Made by a program: the position numbers and the translations under genes. Source: Nitrosophilus kaiyonis (GTDB lineage: Bacteria; Campylobacterota; Campylobacteria; Campylobacterales; Nitratiruptoraceae). From it: DNA of 64,000 nucleotides. Shown one piece after another: positions 48,832-58,086 of this stretch. The stretch is taken from the NCBI RefSeq assembly GCF_027943725.1, contig NZ_AP025696.1:1403501-1467500 (forward strand), written 5' to 3'. The notes under the pieces are model-generated. The model was not told the DNA's origin, searched no databases, and saw only the letters and a list, made by a program, of their open reading frames with translations. Every line of letters begins with the position of its first letter. The stretch's first letter is position 1.

Positions 48832-49589
48832 CTAAATTCTCCATTTGAAATTTGAATAAGAAGTTTTTTAGCTTCATAAGAGTTATGATTTTTAAGATAG
48901 GCTCTTAATGCATTGATTGCGTCATTTTTCTTACCAAGTTTTACAGATGCTTTAGCAAATAAAATCCAACTTTGGTAATTAGAACTGTCTAACTCATTTG
49001 CTTTTATTGCCCAGTAAAGTGATTTTTTATAATCTTTATCTTTATAAAATGTTTTAGATAGAAAAATTGCAAGTTTTGGGTCAGGATTTTTTTCAAATTT
49101 TTTTATAATTGAATCTATGATATCTTCATTACTCTTAGTTTTAATAACAATTTTTGATTTAGGCTGTGGAGTATTTATTTTTTTTATTTGTTGAGAGTTT
49201 TTAGTGACTTCTTTTTTTATATTTTTATCTATTTTTTTTCTTTTTTCTTCTTTCTTTTTTTCTTCCTTAGATTTAATGTTAGATAAAAATGCAATAGAAG
49301 GCTTTAAAAAAACCTCTTTTTTCTCTTTTGAAATTTCTTTTGAAGTTAATTTTTTAGAAACATTTGATTCTTTCTGTGATTGCAATTTTGATACATTTCT
49401 TTCAGAAATATGGTTAGTATTTATATTTTTATGCTTGTTAATAACAATTTTTTCAGTATTATTAAAATAATATATTTTAAGCAAAACATAAGTAGATAAA
49501 ACAATAATGACAAAAAAAGAGATATTTTTTATAAATTTTTTAAATCTATATTTAATCCATCTTTTTTCAAGTTTTTCAATTTCATGCAT
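48828..49589 (-). CDS. Membrane-anchored TPR protein of the cts/MSH cluster (MshN-like)
   Basis: 253 residues. One membrane helix near residues 23-43 (ISFFVIIVLSTYVLLKI), a long basic low-complexity stretch rich in Lys and Ser, then tetratricopeptide-like helices at the C-terminus (DYKKSLYWAIKANELDSSNY, SWILFAKASVKLGKKNDAI). This layout matches MshN-type accessory proteins that bridge ATPase and periplasmic parts. It overlaps the upstream AAA gene by 8 bases and the downstream gene by 4. Confidence 0.78.
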   Translation of the reverse strand: MHEIEKLEKRWIKYRFKKFIKNISFFVIIVLSTYVLLKIYYFNNTEKIVINKHKNINTNHISERNVSKLQSQKESNVSKKLTSKEISKEKKEVFLKPSIAFLSNIKSKEEKKKEEKRKKIDKNIKKEVTKNSQQIKKINTPQPKSKIVIKTKSNEDIIDSIIKKFEKNPDPKLAIFLSKTFYKDKDYKKSLYWAIKANELDSSNYQSWILFAKASVKLGKKNDAINALRAYLKNHNSYEAKKLLIQISNGEFR

Positions 49590-50394
49590 TAATATATCCT
49601 AATTTTATAGCAGCCATTTCTAGAAATTTTTTTGTAATTTTTGAATAATTTATTTTGCTTGGCCGATTTTTTTCATAAAATTCATAAATTTCAAATAGAT
49701 TAAACATAAATTTATTAGTTTCTCTATAATTCCCTTTTGTAAATTTGTATATAAAATTTGTATTTTTTTTATTGATTTGGCTTGCAAGATTAAAAAGATT
49801 TTTCATTAAAAGTTTTTTTTGAATATAAATTTCCAATTCATTAGGAGAGGGCGGAGTAAGTTCTATACTTTCCCATATTCTTGTTTTAAAATGTCCTTTA
49901 GCAATTAGGTCTTCTTCTTCTGTTTTGTGAAGAGTTATAACAAATTTTATTTTTCTAGTATCTGAAAGAATTCTTATTTTTTCCATCTGCGCTTTAGAGT
50001 ATAATTGAGCTTCGTCTAATAAAATAATAGTTGAATTAAATTCAAGTTTTTCATTTATAAGATCTACAAATTTATTAAAATCAATTTCCTCTTCGGTACC
50101 AAATATTTTTCTTTGTAAAGCTTTTTCAAAATTTTTTTCATCTAATATTGGACTTAAAAATATATGAATATTTGGATCATTCTTAGATAAATCCATATAT
50201 AATCTATTTAAAATTATACTTTTTCCAATACCAGGCTCTCCATAAAGAAGAACCATTTTAAGAGGCTTTTTTACAATCTCTTTTAGTTTTTCAAGATAAT
50301 AAATTGACTTATCAAGATTTATAAAATTTTTTGCATCTTCGGTATCAACAAAACACTCTTTGGCAATAGAATATATTGACTCACTATTTTTCAT
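49582..50394 (-). CDS. ExeA/MshM-type AAA ATPase of the secretion cluster (CtsP-like)
   Basis: 270 residues. Walker A LLYGEPGIGKSIILNRL, Walker B STIILLDEAQLYS, sensor region FVITLHKTEEED; no C-terminal peptidoglycan-binding domain is visible. ExeA/MshM proteins help secretin assembly or position the system. In C. jejuni, the nucleotide-binding CtsP sits next to the secretin CtsD, the same order as here. It lies 1 base after the secretin gene. Confidence 0.85.
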   Translation of the reverse strand: MKNSESIYSIAKECFVDTEDAKNFINLDKSIYYLEKLKEIVKKPLKMVLLYGEPGIGKSIILNRLYMDLSKNDPNIHIFLSPILDEKNFEKALQRKIFGTEEEIDFNKFVDLINEKLEFNSTIILLDEAQLYSKAQMEKIRILSDTRKIKFVITLHKTEEEDLIAKGHFKTRIWESIELTPPSPNELEIYIQKKLLMKNLFNLASQINKKNTNFIYKFTKGNYRETNKFMFNLFEIYEFYEKNRPSKINYSKITKKFLEMAAIKLGYINA

Positions 50395-50395
50395 A

Positions 50396-51886
50396 CTATT
50401 TTATTCTATTATAACCTAAATCTTTTAAACTAATTGATCTTTTTTTAGTATTGATAATTTTTGGTTTTATTACAAAAACAAGTTCAATACTTTGATCAAT
50501 TTTCTTTTCACTTTTAAATGCATATCCTAATATTGGGATATCTTTTAAAATAGGAACACCATTTATGCTTAAATTTTTTGTATTTGTGATAAGTCCACCA
50601 AGTATTATTGTTGAACCATCTTTTACTTTTACCACAGATGATATTTTTTTCTCTTTTGTATCTGGGGCAATTTCTCTAAATCTTTGACCTTGAGCAAGTT
50701 GTAATTGTGATGGATCTTTTAATTCTGAAACCGATGGATTTATTCTTAAAATAATTTCATCATCTTCTGTGATTTCAGGTGTTATATTTAACAAAATTCC
50801 AACAAATATAGAAGAAGGAGTATAACTTTGTGTTCCTAGATTTCCTGATTCACTTATAGTTATTTCAGTTGGAACATTATAATTGATAGTTTCACCAACA
50901 GTAATAAGTGCTGGCTGATTATTTAATGTGAGGATTTTAGGATTTGATAAAATAGTAACATCTCCAGTTTTTTTTAAAAAATCTATAAGTCCAGATAGAT
51001 TAAATGCAAAATCAAAGACTGTACTTGCTGTACCATCTGAATTTAAGTTTAAAAAGCTTTTTCCACTTCCTGTATTATGATAAGAAAGCATTGGAACTGC
51101 ATTTGGTGTAAAAATATTATTATTATCTATTCTTCCATTCAAAGCAATAGAGAATTGACTCCAATCAATACCCTTCGTATGAGAGCTATCAAAAGAAACA
51201 GCCAGAATTGATACATCGATCATTACTTCATTATGAAGTCTTGATTCTATTTTATTTAAATATTTTTCTACTCTTTTTATTTGCGGTAAGGTAGCTGTAA
51301 CCGTAATTAGACCAGCTTCAGGGTTAACAACAGGTTTAGGTGCTTTATATGGATCTCCTGGTCTATTTATAATCTGAAAAATCTCTTCTTCAGTATTTTT
51401 CCAAAAATCAAATTCATCTTTTGACTCTATTTTATTTACATCTCTTGTTTTTGTTCCACCACCTCCACCAGCAGTTTCACTACCTACATCTACAGAAGCA
51501 TCAGTTGTTGCCTCACCAGTTCTTTTTGTTGTTACATAATCAACATGAAATGTTTTTGTAATAAGATAGGAGATTTTTAAAATATTATCTTTTAGTTCAT
51601 AAGAAAGATTGTTTTCAGTTAGAATTATATTTAATACATCATCTAAAGTTGCATCTTTTAAATTAATTTTACTAAGTCTTGTATTTAATATTTTTTTTGC
51701 TTCTTTATCTTTTATTAGCACAGTAAAACCACATTCATCACTTATTTGGTTTATAAATTCATTAATTTTAGTCCCAGGAGCAGAAGAGATATTGAAAACT
51801 TGCATATCACAGTTAGCAAATGAAATTCCTGAGGCTACAGTAGCTGCAGCTATTATTGAAATTAACTTTTTTTTGAAATTATACAT
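50396..51886 (-). CDS. mshL: Outer-membrane secretin (MshL/PilQ/CtsD family)
   Basis: About 496 residues. I start at the ATG at 51886 (GGAGG about 8 bases upstream), giving the signal peptide MYNFKKKLISIIAAATVASG. N-terminal secretin/TonB short domain (AKKILNTRLSKINLKDATLDD, cited as NTRLSKINLKDATLDDVLN) is followed by a spacer with a Gly-rich GGGGGTK and an N1-like domain (GLITVTATLPQIKRVEKYL). The C-terminal secretin gate has VTILSNPKILTLNNQPA, GTQSYTPSSIFVGI and VKDGSTIILGGLI. It forms the outer-membrane ring for pilus exit or DNA/protein passage. Confidence 0.92.
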   Translation of the reverse strand: MYNFKKKLISIIAAATVASGISFANCDMQVFNISSAPGTKINEFINQISDECGFTVLIKDKEAKKILNTRLSKINLKDATLDDVLNIILTENNLSYELKDNILKISYLITKTFHVDYVTTKRTGEATTDASVDVGSETAGGGGGTKTRDVNKIESKDEFDFWKNTEEEIFQIINRPGDPYKAPKPVVNPEAGLITVTATLPQIKRVEKYLNKIESRLHNEVMIDVSILAVSFDSSHTKGIDWSQFSIALNGRIDNNNIFTPNAVPMLSYHNTGSGKSFLNLNSDGTASTVFDFAFNLSGLIDFLKKTGDVTILSNPKILTLNNQPALITVGETINYNVPTEITISESGNLGTQSYTPSSIFVGILLNITPEITEDDEIILRINPSVSELKDPSQLQLAQGQRFREIAPDTKEKKISSVVKVKDGSTIILGGLITNTKNLSINGVPILKDIPILGYAFKSEKKIDQSIELVFVIKPKIINTKKRSISLKDLGYNRIK

Positions 51887-51902
51887 ATTAATTGCCTCCA
51901 TC

Positions 51903-52316
51903 TTATTTTCCACTTATTTTAATTTTTCTTGATTTTCTAGGAATAAAAAGAGTTAAAACTTTATTCCCTTTTCTCAATTTTACACAATTATCACATATTT
52001 TATAAAGCCTATAAATACCTACTTTTGATCCTATTTTGTACCAGCGTCTATTTATTTTTGCTTTATCATTTAAAATAGCATAAAGTCTATAATAATGTTT
52101 ATATTTTCTTTTGAGTTTTTTTATTCTTTCTACTTTATACTTTTTTTCATAATAGAAAGGATCTTTTAATTTTTTTATATTTTTGGAATCAATTCCCACT
52201 CTTTTTACTTTTATTTTTGCAATTAAAGAATCAATTTTTTTAAGCTCTTCATTAGCATATAAAGAGGAAAATCCAAAAAATATGATTAAAATAGATATTA
52301 ATAATTTATTCCCCAT
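51903..52316 (-). CDS. Small periplasmic protein upstream of the secretin (MshK/PilP/CtsR-like)
   Basis: 137 residues. A signal peptide (LLISILIIFFGFSSLYA) precedes a highly basic region and a C-terminal segment (YRLYAILNDKAKINRRWYKIG, cited as AILNDKAKINRRWYKIG) that reads like the short beta domain of PilP/GspC proteins binding the secretin. The position directly before the secretin fits MshK or Campylobacter CtsR. Similarity is positional and architectural only. It overlaps the PilO-like gene by 19 bases. Confidence 0.7.
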   Translation of the reverse strand: MGNKLLISILIIFFGFSSLYANEELKKIDSLIAKIKVKRVGIDSKNIKKLKDPFYYEKKYKVERIKKLKRKYKHYYRLYAILNDKAKINRRWYKIGSKVGIYRLYKICDNCVKLRKGNKVLTLFIPRKSRKIKISGK

Positions 52317-52939
52317 ACAGACACCTTTAAATTTGTTTCAATATCAGCTTTACTGGTTAAATCCATACCATAAATATCAACTACCAATTCACTTTGTTCT
52401 ATAGAATTGATAAAACCAATTAAATTTTTAAATTCTCCATCACACCCTATTTCTATTTCAAGTACATGTCCAAAATTTTTACTATTTTTTACAAATTCAT
52501 TACTAATAAAATTTATATTTATATTATGTTTTTTTGCTTTTGCTGCAATAGAATCTAAAAATTTTGCCCAATTTTTCTCGTTATATAAAAGGTTTGATAG
52601 AGTATGTATTTGAAAATCAAGATATTCATTATTATGTTTTATATTTGTAAACTCTTTTTTTAGTTTTTTAATATCTTTTTGTAAAGATTTTATAATAAAT
52701 TCTTTATCCCCATTTACTGTAATAGAAGCTATATAATTTTTATCTTCATTAATTTTCCTCTGAATTTCTCGCTTTTGATTTTCACTTCTTTTTACTATTT
52801 TTTCTGTATATGGAAATAGATATTGATATGACAAAACAAATAGAATAAGAAATATGGAAAAATATATAATTTTTTGTTCACTCGGTTTTTTTGTAGATAA
52901 ATAATTGTCTATTTTTTCCATTAATGATAATCTTCTCAT
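52298..52939 (-). CDS. PilO/MshJ-like inner-membrane alignment protein
   Basis: 213 residues. Short cytoplasmic start, one membrane helix (IIYFSIFLILFVLSYQYLF), a coiled coil (KRSENQKREIQRKINEDKN), and a C-terminal ferredoxin-like fold (GHVLEIEIGCDGEFKNLIGF). This is the PilO/GspM design. It is 4 bases overlapped by the PilM/N-like gene and would form the inner-membrane platform complex with it. Confidence 0.78.
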   Translation of the reverse strand: MRRLSLMEKIDNYLSTKKPSEQKIIYFSIFLILFVLSYQYLFPYTEKIVKRSENQKREIQRKINEDKNYIASITVNGDKEFIIKSLQKDIKKLKKEFTNIKHNNEYLDFQIHTLSNLLYNEKNWAKFLDSIAAKAKKHNININFISNEFVKNSKNFGHVLEIEIGCDGEFKNLIGFINSIEQSELVVDIYGMDLTSKADIETNLKVSVWGINY

Positions 52940-54453
52940 TTTATAACTACCTTTATAGTACTTTTATAAATTTTTTCTTTCTCATCTTTTTCGATTTTAT
53001 TTGTTTCTATATGATATCTATCGCCTTTTTTATGAGAAATATATTTAATAAAATTTGTTATTCTTTTTTCATCTTTTGAAACTACATCCCATTCCATATT
53101 GTTTTCATCTGTTCTTACAGACTTTGTATTTACTTTAAATTTAATAATATCTTGTGAAAGCTCTGCAATAATTTTACCTTTCATTGGATAGTTTACTTTT
53201 TTATTATATATAGAATCTAAAATATTCATTCTTGTTTTATAAATCTTTTGTTCATTTGATATTTTTGCTAAGATATTTTTTTTATCTTTTTTAAGAGAGT
53301 TTATTGTTGTCTCTAATCTTACTCTTTCAGGATGAAGCTTGTTATATTCCTGTTTTAATACATAAGTATCATATTGAAGTTTATAATTGTATGCAAAATT
53401 ATATAATGGATAAGCAAATGCCAATAGCATACTTGCTGCAGTTACTGCAAATAGTTGGCCACTTGGTCTTTGTAAAAGAGGAGGAGGCCTTTTAAAAAGT
53501 GTAAAATTAGGTACTTCCTCTTCATTTTCCAAAGTGATAATTGCAGCGGTATGCAATAAATAATGCAGATCTTCTATAAAAGTTTCTTCAGTTTGAAAAC
53601 CATAATCAAAAGAAAAATCTAAAGACAAAAGACCAAGATAGGTTTGGGCATATTCATCTATTCCTGATATATGCCCAAACTCACTGCTAATAAAGATTTT
53701 ATCTATTTTATCAATATCATTGGCTCTTTTTGCATAAATTAAAACATCATTTAGGTGCATAAAAACTTCACTAAAAAGTTTCATTAAATGTTGTTGATAC
53801 TCAAAATTAGATGTCCTTAATCCTTCTGTAGCAAGAAGATTTATAAAATCCTCTTCATCAATCCTTTCTCCTAAAAGTTCGCTAAATCTTTCTGCCATGT
53901 CATTAAAAGAGTATTTTAAAGATTTAGAATAAAGATATCTACCTTCTTTATATAGTGCTAAAAAAGCGTCATCTCTTTGAAAATATATAAATACATGGCT
54001 ACCTTCATTATCTACTAAATCTTTTTGATAAAGATATTTAAAAAGTAAAGGAGCAGGGTAGATGATATCAATATATTTTATTTTTTCAGCTATTTTTTCA
54101 AAATCCTCCATAATAACAGTAGGATCTGCAACAAATACATGGAATTTTCTATCTTTATCTGAAGGTAAAGTAGGAATTTCTAAATATTCAATTTTATACT
54201 CTATGGTTTGATCAAGTCCTAAGTCTTCATAAGCTTTAATTTCTATAGCATCTTTTAAATCTTCTTCTGGAATATTTTTACTTATGGAAACTTGTGAAAC
54301 TATAAAGTTTTTAGTAGATAAAAAAGAGACATAAAAATTACTTTTACTAAATTTTAGAGAAGGAAGCTTTTTTATCTTAGAGTTTCTACTTTCATAAAAA
54401 GTATTTGAATAAGGATTGATTGAGACAATACTTTTAAATGATCTCTTTTTCAT
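52936..54453 (-). CDS. PilM-PilN (GspL-type) fused platform protein
   Basis: 505 residues and the first gene of the cluster. Residues 1-~310 form an actin-like PilM/GspL cytoplasmic domain (PEEDLKDAIEIKAYEDLGLD is the PilM/MshI-type helix; cited in part). One membrane helix at about 333-352 (AVTAASMLLAFAYPLYNF) leads to a coiled coil and a PilN-like periplasmic domain. The GspL-like fusion of PilM and PilN roles into one chain is the notable feature. 178 bases of AT-rich DNA lie upstream and should carry the cluster promoter; none is called with confidence. Confidence 0.78.
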   Translation of the reverse strand: MKKRSFKSIVSINPYSNTFYESRNSKIKKLPSLKFSKSNFYVSFLSTKNFIVSQVSISKNIPEEDLKDAIEIKAYEDLGLDQTIEYKIEYLEIPTLPSDKDRKFHVFVADPTVIMEDFEKIAEKIKYIDIIYPAPLLFKYLYQKDLVDNEGSHVFIYFQRDDAFLALYKEGRYLYSKSLKYSFNDMAERFSELLGERIDEEDFINLLATEGLRTSNFEYQQHLMKLFSEVFMHLNDVLIYAKRANDIDKIDKIFISSEFGHISGIDEYAQTYLGLLSLDFSFDYGFQTEETFIEDLHYLLHTAAIITLENEEEVPNFTLFKRPPPLLQRPSGQLFAVTAASMLLAFAYPLYNFAYNYKLQYDTYVLKQEYNKLHPERVRLETTINSLKKDKKNILAKISNEQKIYKTRMNILDSIYNKKVNYPMKGKIIAELSQDIIKFKVNTKSVRTDENNMEWDVVSKDEKRITNFIKYISHKKGDRYHIETNKIEKDEKEKIYKSTIKVVIK

Positions 54454-54631
54454 ATATATTCCTAATATTAAAATTGAGAAGTTATTTTAAATTTTATTTT
54501 TATATTTCTATTCTAACTCAATTTAACTTAAATTTTTTTTGAATTGTGCCAATTTAAGGCAAAATTTTTAAAAATAGTGAAAAAATTAATTTATTGAACT
54601 TATTATCGGCAAAATTTTAAATATTTTAATT

Positions 54632-55513
54632 TTAGAATTGATAGCCAAGATCTTCTAAAGCCTTTTTATCTTTTGTCCATCCTTTTTTTACTACAACAAA
54701 AAGTTCAAGATATATTTTTTTCCCACTAAATTCTTCCATTTTTTTTCTTGCGCTTTTTCCTATCCTTTTTATAGTTGCACCTTTTTTACCTATTATTATT
54801 CCCTTTTGAGAAGGCTTTTCTACTATAATCATTGCATTTACAATATCTAAATCTGACCGCTCTTCTATTTTTTCTATAATTACATCGCTTTCATAAGGAA
54901 TCTCTTCGCTTAAATTTTCAAATATTGCTTCCCTTATTAGCTCCTTATAGATATCTCTTATATTTTCTGTAGTTAAGAGTTCTGGATCATAAAAATATGG
55001 ATGGTTTGGAAGATATTTAACTATTGTGTCTAAAAGATCATCTTTTCCTATATTTTTATTAACTGAAACAGGAATTAACTCTAAGAATTTATCCTGATAT
55101 TTTTTAAATTCTTCAATTTTTTCAAGAATTTTTGAATTATCAACTTTATCTATTTTTGTTAATACAACAATATGTGGAGTATTTTTTTTATTTAATTCAA
55201 GAAATTTTTCGTAATATGAAAGGGGATCAGTTACAGGAGATAAGAATAAAATAAGATCGCAATCTCCAATGGCTTTTAATGCTTCTTCAAGCATAAATTT
55301 ATTTAAGAGTCTTTCTTTTTCATGAATTCCAGGAGTATCTACAAATATAATTTGAGCATTTTTATGCATAACAATTGCATTTAATCTTTTTCTTGTCGCT
55401 TGGGCTTTATGGCTAACAAGAGCTATTTTTTCACCCAAAAGCCAATTTAATAGAGAGCTTTTACCAGCATTTGGCCTTCCAATAATAGCCACAAACCCAG
55501 CTTTTGTATCCAT
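54632..55513 (-). CDS. era: Ribosome-assembly GTPase Era
   Basis: GTPase plus KH domain, helping 16S rRNA 3'-end maturation. About 293 residues from the ATG at 55513 (AAGGA upstream); an ATG nine codons earlier has no ribosome binding site and lies in the repeat. G1 GRPNAGKSSL, G3 DTPGIHEKE, G4 TKID, and the KH motif GIIIGKKGATIKRIG are clear. It is downstream of rplI-hslV-hslU on the same strand, separated from hslU by the repeat at 55532-55662. Confidence 0.95.
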   Translation of the reverse strand: MDTKAGFVAIIGRPNAGKSSLLNWLLGEKIALVSHKAQATRKRLNAIVMHKNAQIIFVDTPGIHEKERLLNKFMLEEALKAIGDCDLILFLSPVTDPLSYYEKFLELNKKNTPHIVVLTKIDKVDNSKILEKIEEFKKYQDKFLELIPVSVNKNIGKDDLLDTIVKYLPNHPYFYDPELLTTENIRDIYKELIREAIFENLSEEIPYESDVIIEKIEERSDLDIVNAMIIVEKPSQKGIIIGKKGATIKRIGKSARKKMEEFSGKKIYLELFVVVKKGWTKDKKALEDLGYQF

Positions 55514-55531
55514 TTTTTTCCTTATATTGAT

Positions 55532-55662
55532 ATTGGACATTAGTGTTAAGTATTAAGAGCTAAGTTTTAAGTTTTTAATAATCATCAAACTCTAAGTCCT
55601 CTTACTCATTTAACTATTAAATCATAACTCCAATAACTAATAACCAATATACTAATTACCAT
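55532..55662. repeat. Intergenic heptad repeat between hslU and era (copy 9)
   Basis: TTGGACA, TTAGTGT, TAAGTAT, TAAGAGC, TAAGTTT, TAAGTTT in 7-base register from 55533. The right end (55628-55661) is the CCAATAACTAATAACC type and matches 1156-1189 at 33 of 34 bases. The repeat abuts the hslU stop codon. Confidence 0.85.
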
Positions 55663-56994
55663 TTAAAGTATATACCTTGCAGTATCTTCATTTTTAATAA
55701 TATTGTCAAGTTTTTTATGAACATACTCTTCAGTTATAGTTATTGTTTCACCTTTATGCTCATCTGCTTCAAAGCTTATATCTTCAAGAAGATTTTCAAT
55801 AACTGTATGAAGTCTTCTTGCTCCAATATCTTCCATCTTTTGATTTGCTTGATGAGCAATTTTTGCTATTGCTCTTAGAGCGCTATCTTCAAAAACTAGT
55901 TCAACTCCCTCTACACTTAAAAGAGCCTCATACTGTTTAATTAAAGAGTTTTTTGTTAAGGTTAAAATTTTATATAGTGCTTCTTCATCTAAAGAGTCAA
56001 GTTCTACTCTTAGAGGAAATCTACCTTGCAGTTCCGGTATTAAATCACTTGGTTTGCTAAGATGAAAAGCTCCAGCTGCTATAAATAAAATATGATCAGT
56101 TTTGACAGTTCCCCATTTTGTTGAAACACTACTTCCCTCAACTATTGGCAAAAGATCTCTTTGAACTCCCTCTTTGCTTGGATCTTGTCTGCCTTGAGAG
56201 CTTGAGCTAACTGCAATTTTATCTATTTCATCAATAAATATAATTCCCTCATTTTCAGCTTTTTTCAAAGCTTCTAATTTTATCTGCTCCATATCAAGAA
56301 GTTTTTCACTTGCTTCAGTTTTTAAAATTTCTTTTGCTTCTTTTACAGTAACTTCTTTTTTTATTGCCTCTTTGCTAAGTCCTATTGTAAATATTTTAGC
56401 AATTGATTCTTGAGCCTTTGCAATTTCTGGAGGCAGATTTGTATCTTCTAAATTGAAAGCTGTTTTTGGGATCTCAATTTCAATTTTCAAATCATCAAGT
56501 TCGCCATTTAATAGCTTTTCTTTCATTTTTTCATAACTTTTTTCATACTCTTCTTTTTTTGATTCACTTGCCATTTTTGGAAGTGGTGGAAGTAATTTTT
56601 CAAGTATTTTTTTATTTATATAATCCTCAATCAACTCTTTATTTTTCTCTTTATGCTTTTCTTTAACAAGAATCAAAGAGGCAGCTACTAAATCTCTAAC
56701 CATAGATTCAACATCTCTACCAACAAAACCAACTTCGGTATATTTACTTGCTTCAACTTTTACAAAAGGCAAATCAAAAGATTTAGCAAGTCTTCTTGCA
56801 ATTTCAGTTTTACCAACTCCAGTTGAGCCAATCATTAATATATTTTTTGGCATTATTTCATCTTGAATTTCAGGTGGTAGTTGCATTCTTCTATATCTAT
56901 TTCTAAGTGCAATTGCTATAGTTTTTTTAGCCTCTTTTTGTCCTATTACATATTCATCTAAATATTTTACTATCTGTTTTGGTGTTAGATTCAT
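55663..56994 (-). CDS. hslU: ATP-dependent protease ATPase subunit HslU
   Basis: Hexameric AAA+ unfoldase feeding the HslV chamber. About 443 residues from the ATG at 56994 ([18 protein letters not shown]), with GGAGG close upstream; a longer in-frame ATG lies inside hslV. Walker A GSTGVGKTEIARRL, an I-domain insertion (about 105-240), Walker B GIIFIDEIDKIA, and the C-terminal tail ENEDTARYIL-type end (NEDTARYIL) needed to activate HslV. Its start shares one base with the hslV stop (TGATG). Confidence 0.96.
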   Translation of the reverse strand: MNLTPKQIVKYLDEYVIGQKEAKKTIAIALRNRYRRMQLPPEIQDEIMPKNILMIGSTGVGKTEIARRLAKSFDLPFVKVEASKYTEVGFVGRDVESMVRDLVAASLILVKEKHKEKNKELIEDYINKKILEKLLPPLPKMASESKKEEYEKSYEKMKEKLLNGELDDLKIEIEIPKTAFNLEDTNLPPEIAKAQESIAKIFTIGLSKEAIKKEVTVKEAKEILKTEASEKLLDMEQIKLEALKKAENEGIIFIDEIDKIAVSSSSQGRQDPSKEGVQRDLLPIVEGSSVSTKWGTVKTDHILFIAAGAFHLSKPSDLIPELQGRFPLRVELDSLDEEALYKILTLTKNSLIKQYEALLSVEGVELVFEDSALRAIAKIAHQANQKMEDIGARRLHTVIENLLEDISFEADEHKGETITITEEYVHKKLDNIIKNEDTARYIL

Positions 56995-57530
56995 CAATCC
57001 TCCAAAGTTAAAATTTTTATATTTTTGTTTGTATATATACACAAATCTCCAGCAATTTTCAAGCTCTCTTCTACTAAACTTTTTGGATCAAGATTTGAAT
57101 GTTTATCTAAAGCTCTTGCAGCAGATAGGGCAAAATTTCCTCCACTTCCAATTGCTGCAATTTTTCCATCTTCAGGCTCTACAACATCTCCAGTTCCACT
57201 TAAAATAAAAATATGTTTTGTATTTAATACAATCATCATTGCTTCTAATCTTCTTAAATATCTATCTTTTCTCCACTCTTTTGAAAATTCAACAACACTT
57301 TTTAATAAATCTCCTTTTTTATTTTCTAAAATTCCTTCAAACATATCAAAAAGATTAAAAGCATCAGCAGTACTTCCTGCAAATCCTGCTAAAACTTTAT
57401 CATTATACAGTGTTCTTATTTTTGTAGCATTATTTTTTAATACAGTATTTCCAAATGTTACTTGTCCATCGCCGCCTATTACAGCAAGTTTATCAGTTTT
57501 ATATCCAAGTATAGTTGTTGCTTCAAACAT
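56994..57530 (-). CDS. hslV: ATP-dependent protease subunit HslV
   Basis: Threonine protease of 178 residues forming the double hexamer with HslU. The N-terminus is [11 protein letters not shown], so the catalytic Thr is at position 5, after a short M-F-E-A leader, instead of position 2 as in E. coli. The Helicobacter pylori enzyme, as I recall it, has the same leader. [14 protein letters not shown], the [10 protein letters not shown] loop and [16 protein letters not shown] are conserved. It overlaps both neighbours by one base. Confidence 0.96.
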   Translation of the reverse strand: MFEATTILGYKTDKLAVIGGDGQVTFGNTVLKNNATKIRTLYNDKVLAGFAGSTADAFNLFDMFEGILENKKGDLLKSVVEFSKEWRKDRYLRRLEAMMIVLNTKHIFILSGTGDVVEPEDGKIAAIGSGGNFALSAARALDKHSNLDPKSLVEESLKIAGDLCIYTNKNIKILTLED

Positions 57531-57976
57531 TATTCTCCCTCTACAATTAAATCAAGTTTAGCATGAATACCATGGCCTAATTTTATATCTACTTCATATT
57601 CGCCAGTCTGCTTTATTGGAGGATGGATTTCTATATGTTTTTTATCTATATCAATATTGAAATCTTTTTTTAAATGCTCACTTATCTCTTTATTTGTAAT
57701 TGCACCAAATAAAGCTCCATTAGCTCCGACTTTATGTTTTATTGTTAGTTTTAATTTTTCTATTTTTTCTTTTAATCTGTTTAATCTTTCTATTTCAGCT
57801 GCTTCTTGTTCTGCTTTTTTCTTTTGATTTGCTTGCCACTGTTTAATAACTGCATCAGTAGCAAGTTTTGCCAAACCTTTAGCAATTAAAAAATTTTTTC
57901 CATAACCATCTTTTACCTCTTTTATATCCCCAGCTTTTCCAAGACCTTTTACATCTTTTATAAGTAATACTTTCAT
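57530..57976 (-). CDS. rplI: 50S ribosomal protein L9
   Basis: 148 residues. The N-terminal RNA-binding domain ([21 protein letters not shown], cited as [18 protein letters not shown]), connecting helix, and C-terminal domain ([32 protein letters not shown]) are standard. Its stop overlaps the hslV start by one base; rplI-hslV-hslU form one operon. GGAGA lies before the ATG. Confidence 0.97.
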   Translation of the reverse strand: MKVLLIKDVKGLGKAGDIKEVKDGYGKNFLIAKGLAKLATDAVIKQWQANQKKKAEQEAAEIERLNRLKEKIEKLKLTIKHKVGANGALFGAITNKEISEHLKKDFNIDIDKKHIEIHPPIKQTGEYEVDIKLGHGIHAKLDLIVEGE

Positions 57977-57996
57977 TGATTCTCCCTTTTATTTTT

Positions 57997-58086
57997 TAGT
58001 TAGATAGTTAGATAGTAAAAAAGTTAGAAAGCATTTTCTTAATCAATTTTTTCTCTCTCACTTTCTAACTTTCTTACTCACCTAAA
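57997..58086. repeat. Period-8 repeat with complementary arm before rplI (copy 10)
   Basis: TAGTTAGA, TAGTTAGA, TAGTAAAA, AAGTTAGA in 8-base steps; then the complement type TTTCTAAC, TTTCTTAC, TCACCTAA at 58060-58086. It fills the gap between the FTR-rhodanese gene and rplI. Confidence 0.8.

Noticed and set aside
54546-54560. TGGCAC on the minus strand upstream of the secretion cluster, like half a sigma-54 promoter
   Set aside because: The matching -12 GC element (TTGC) is absent at the required spacing.
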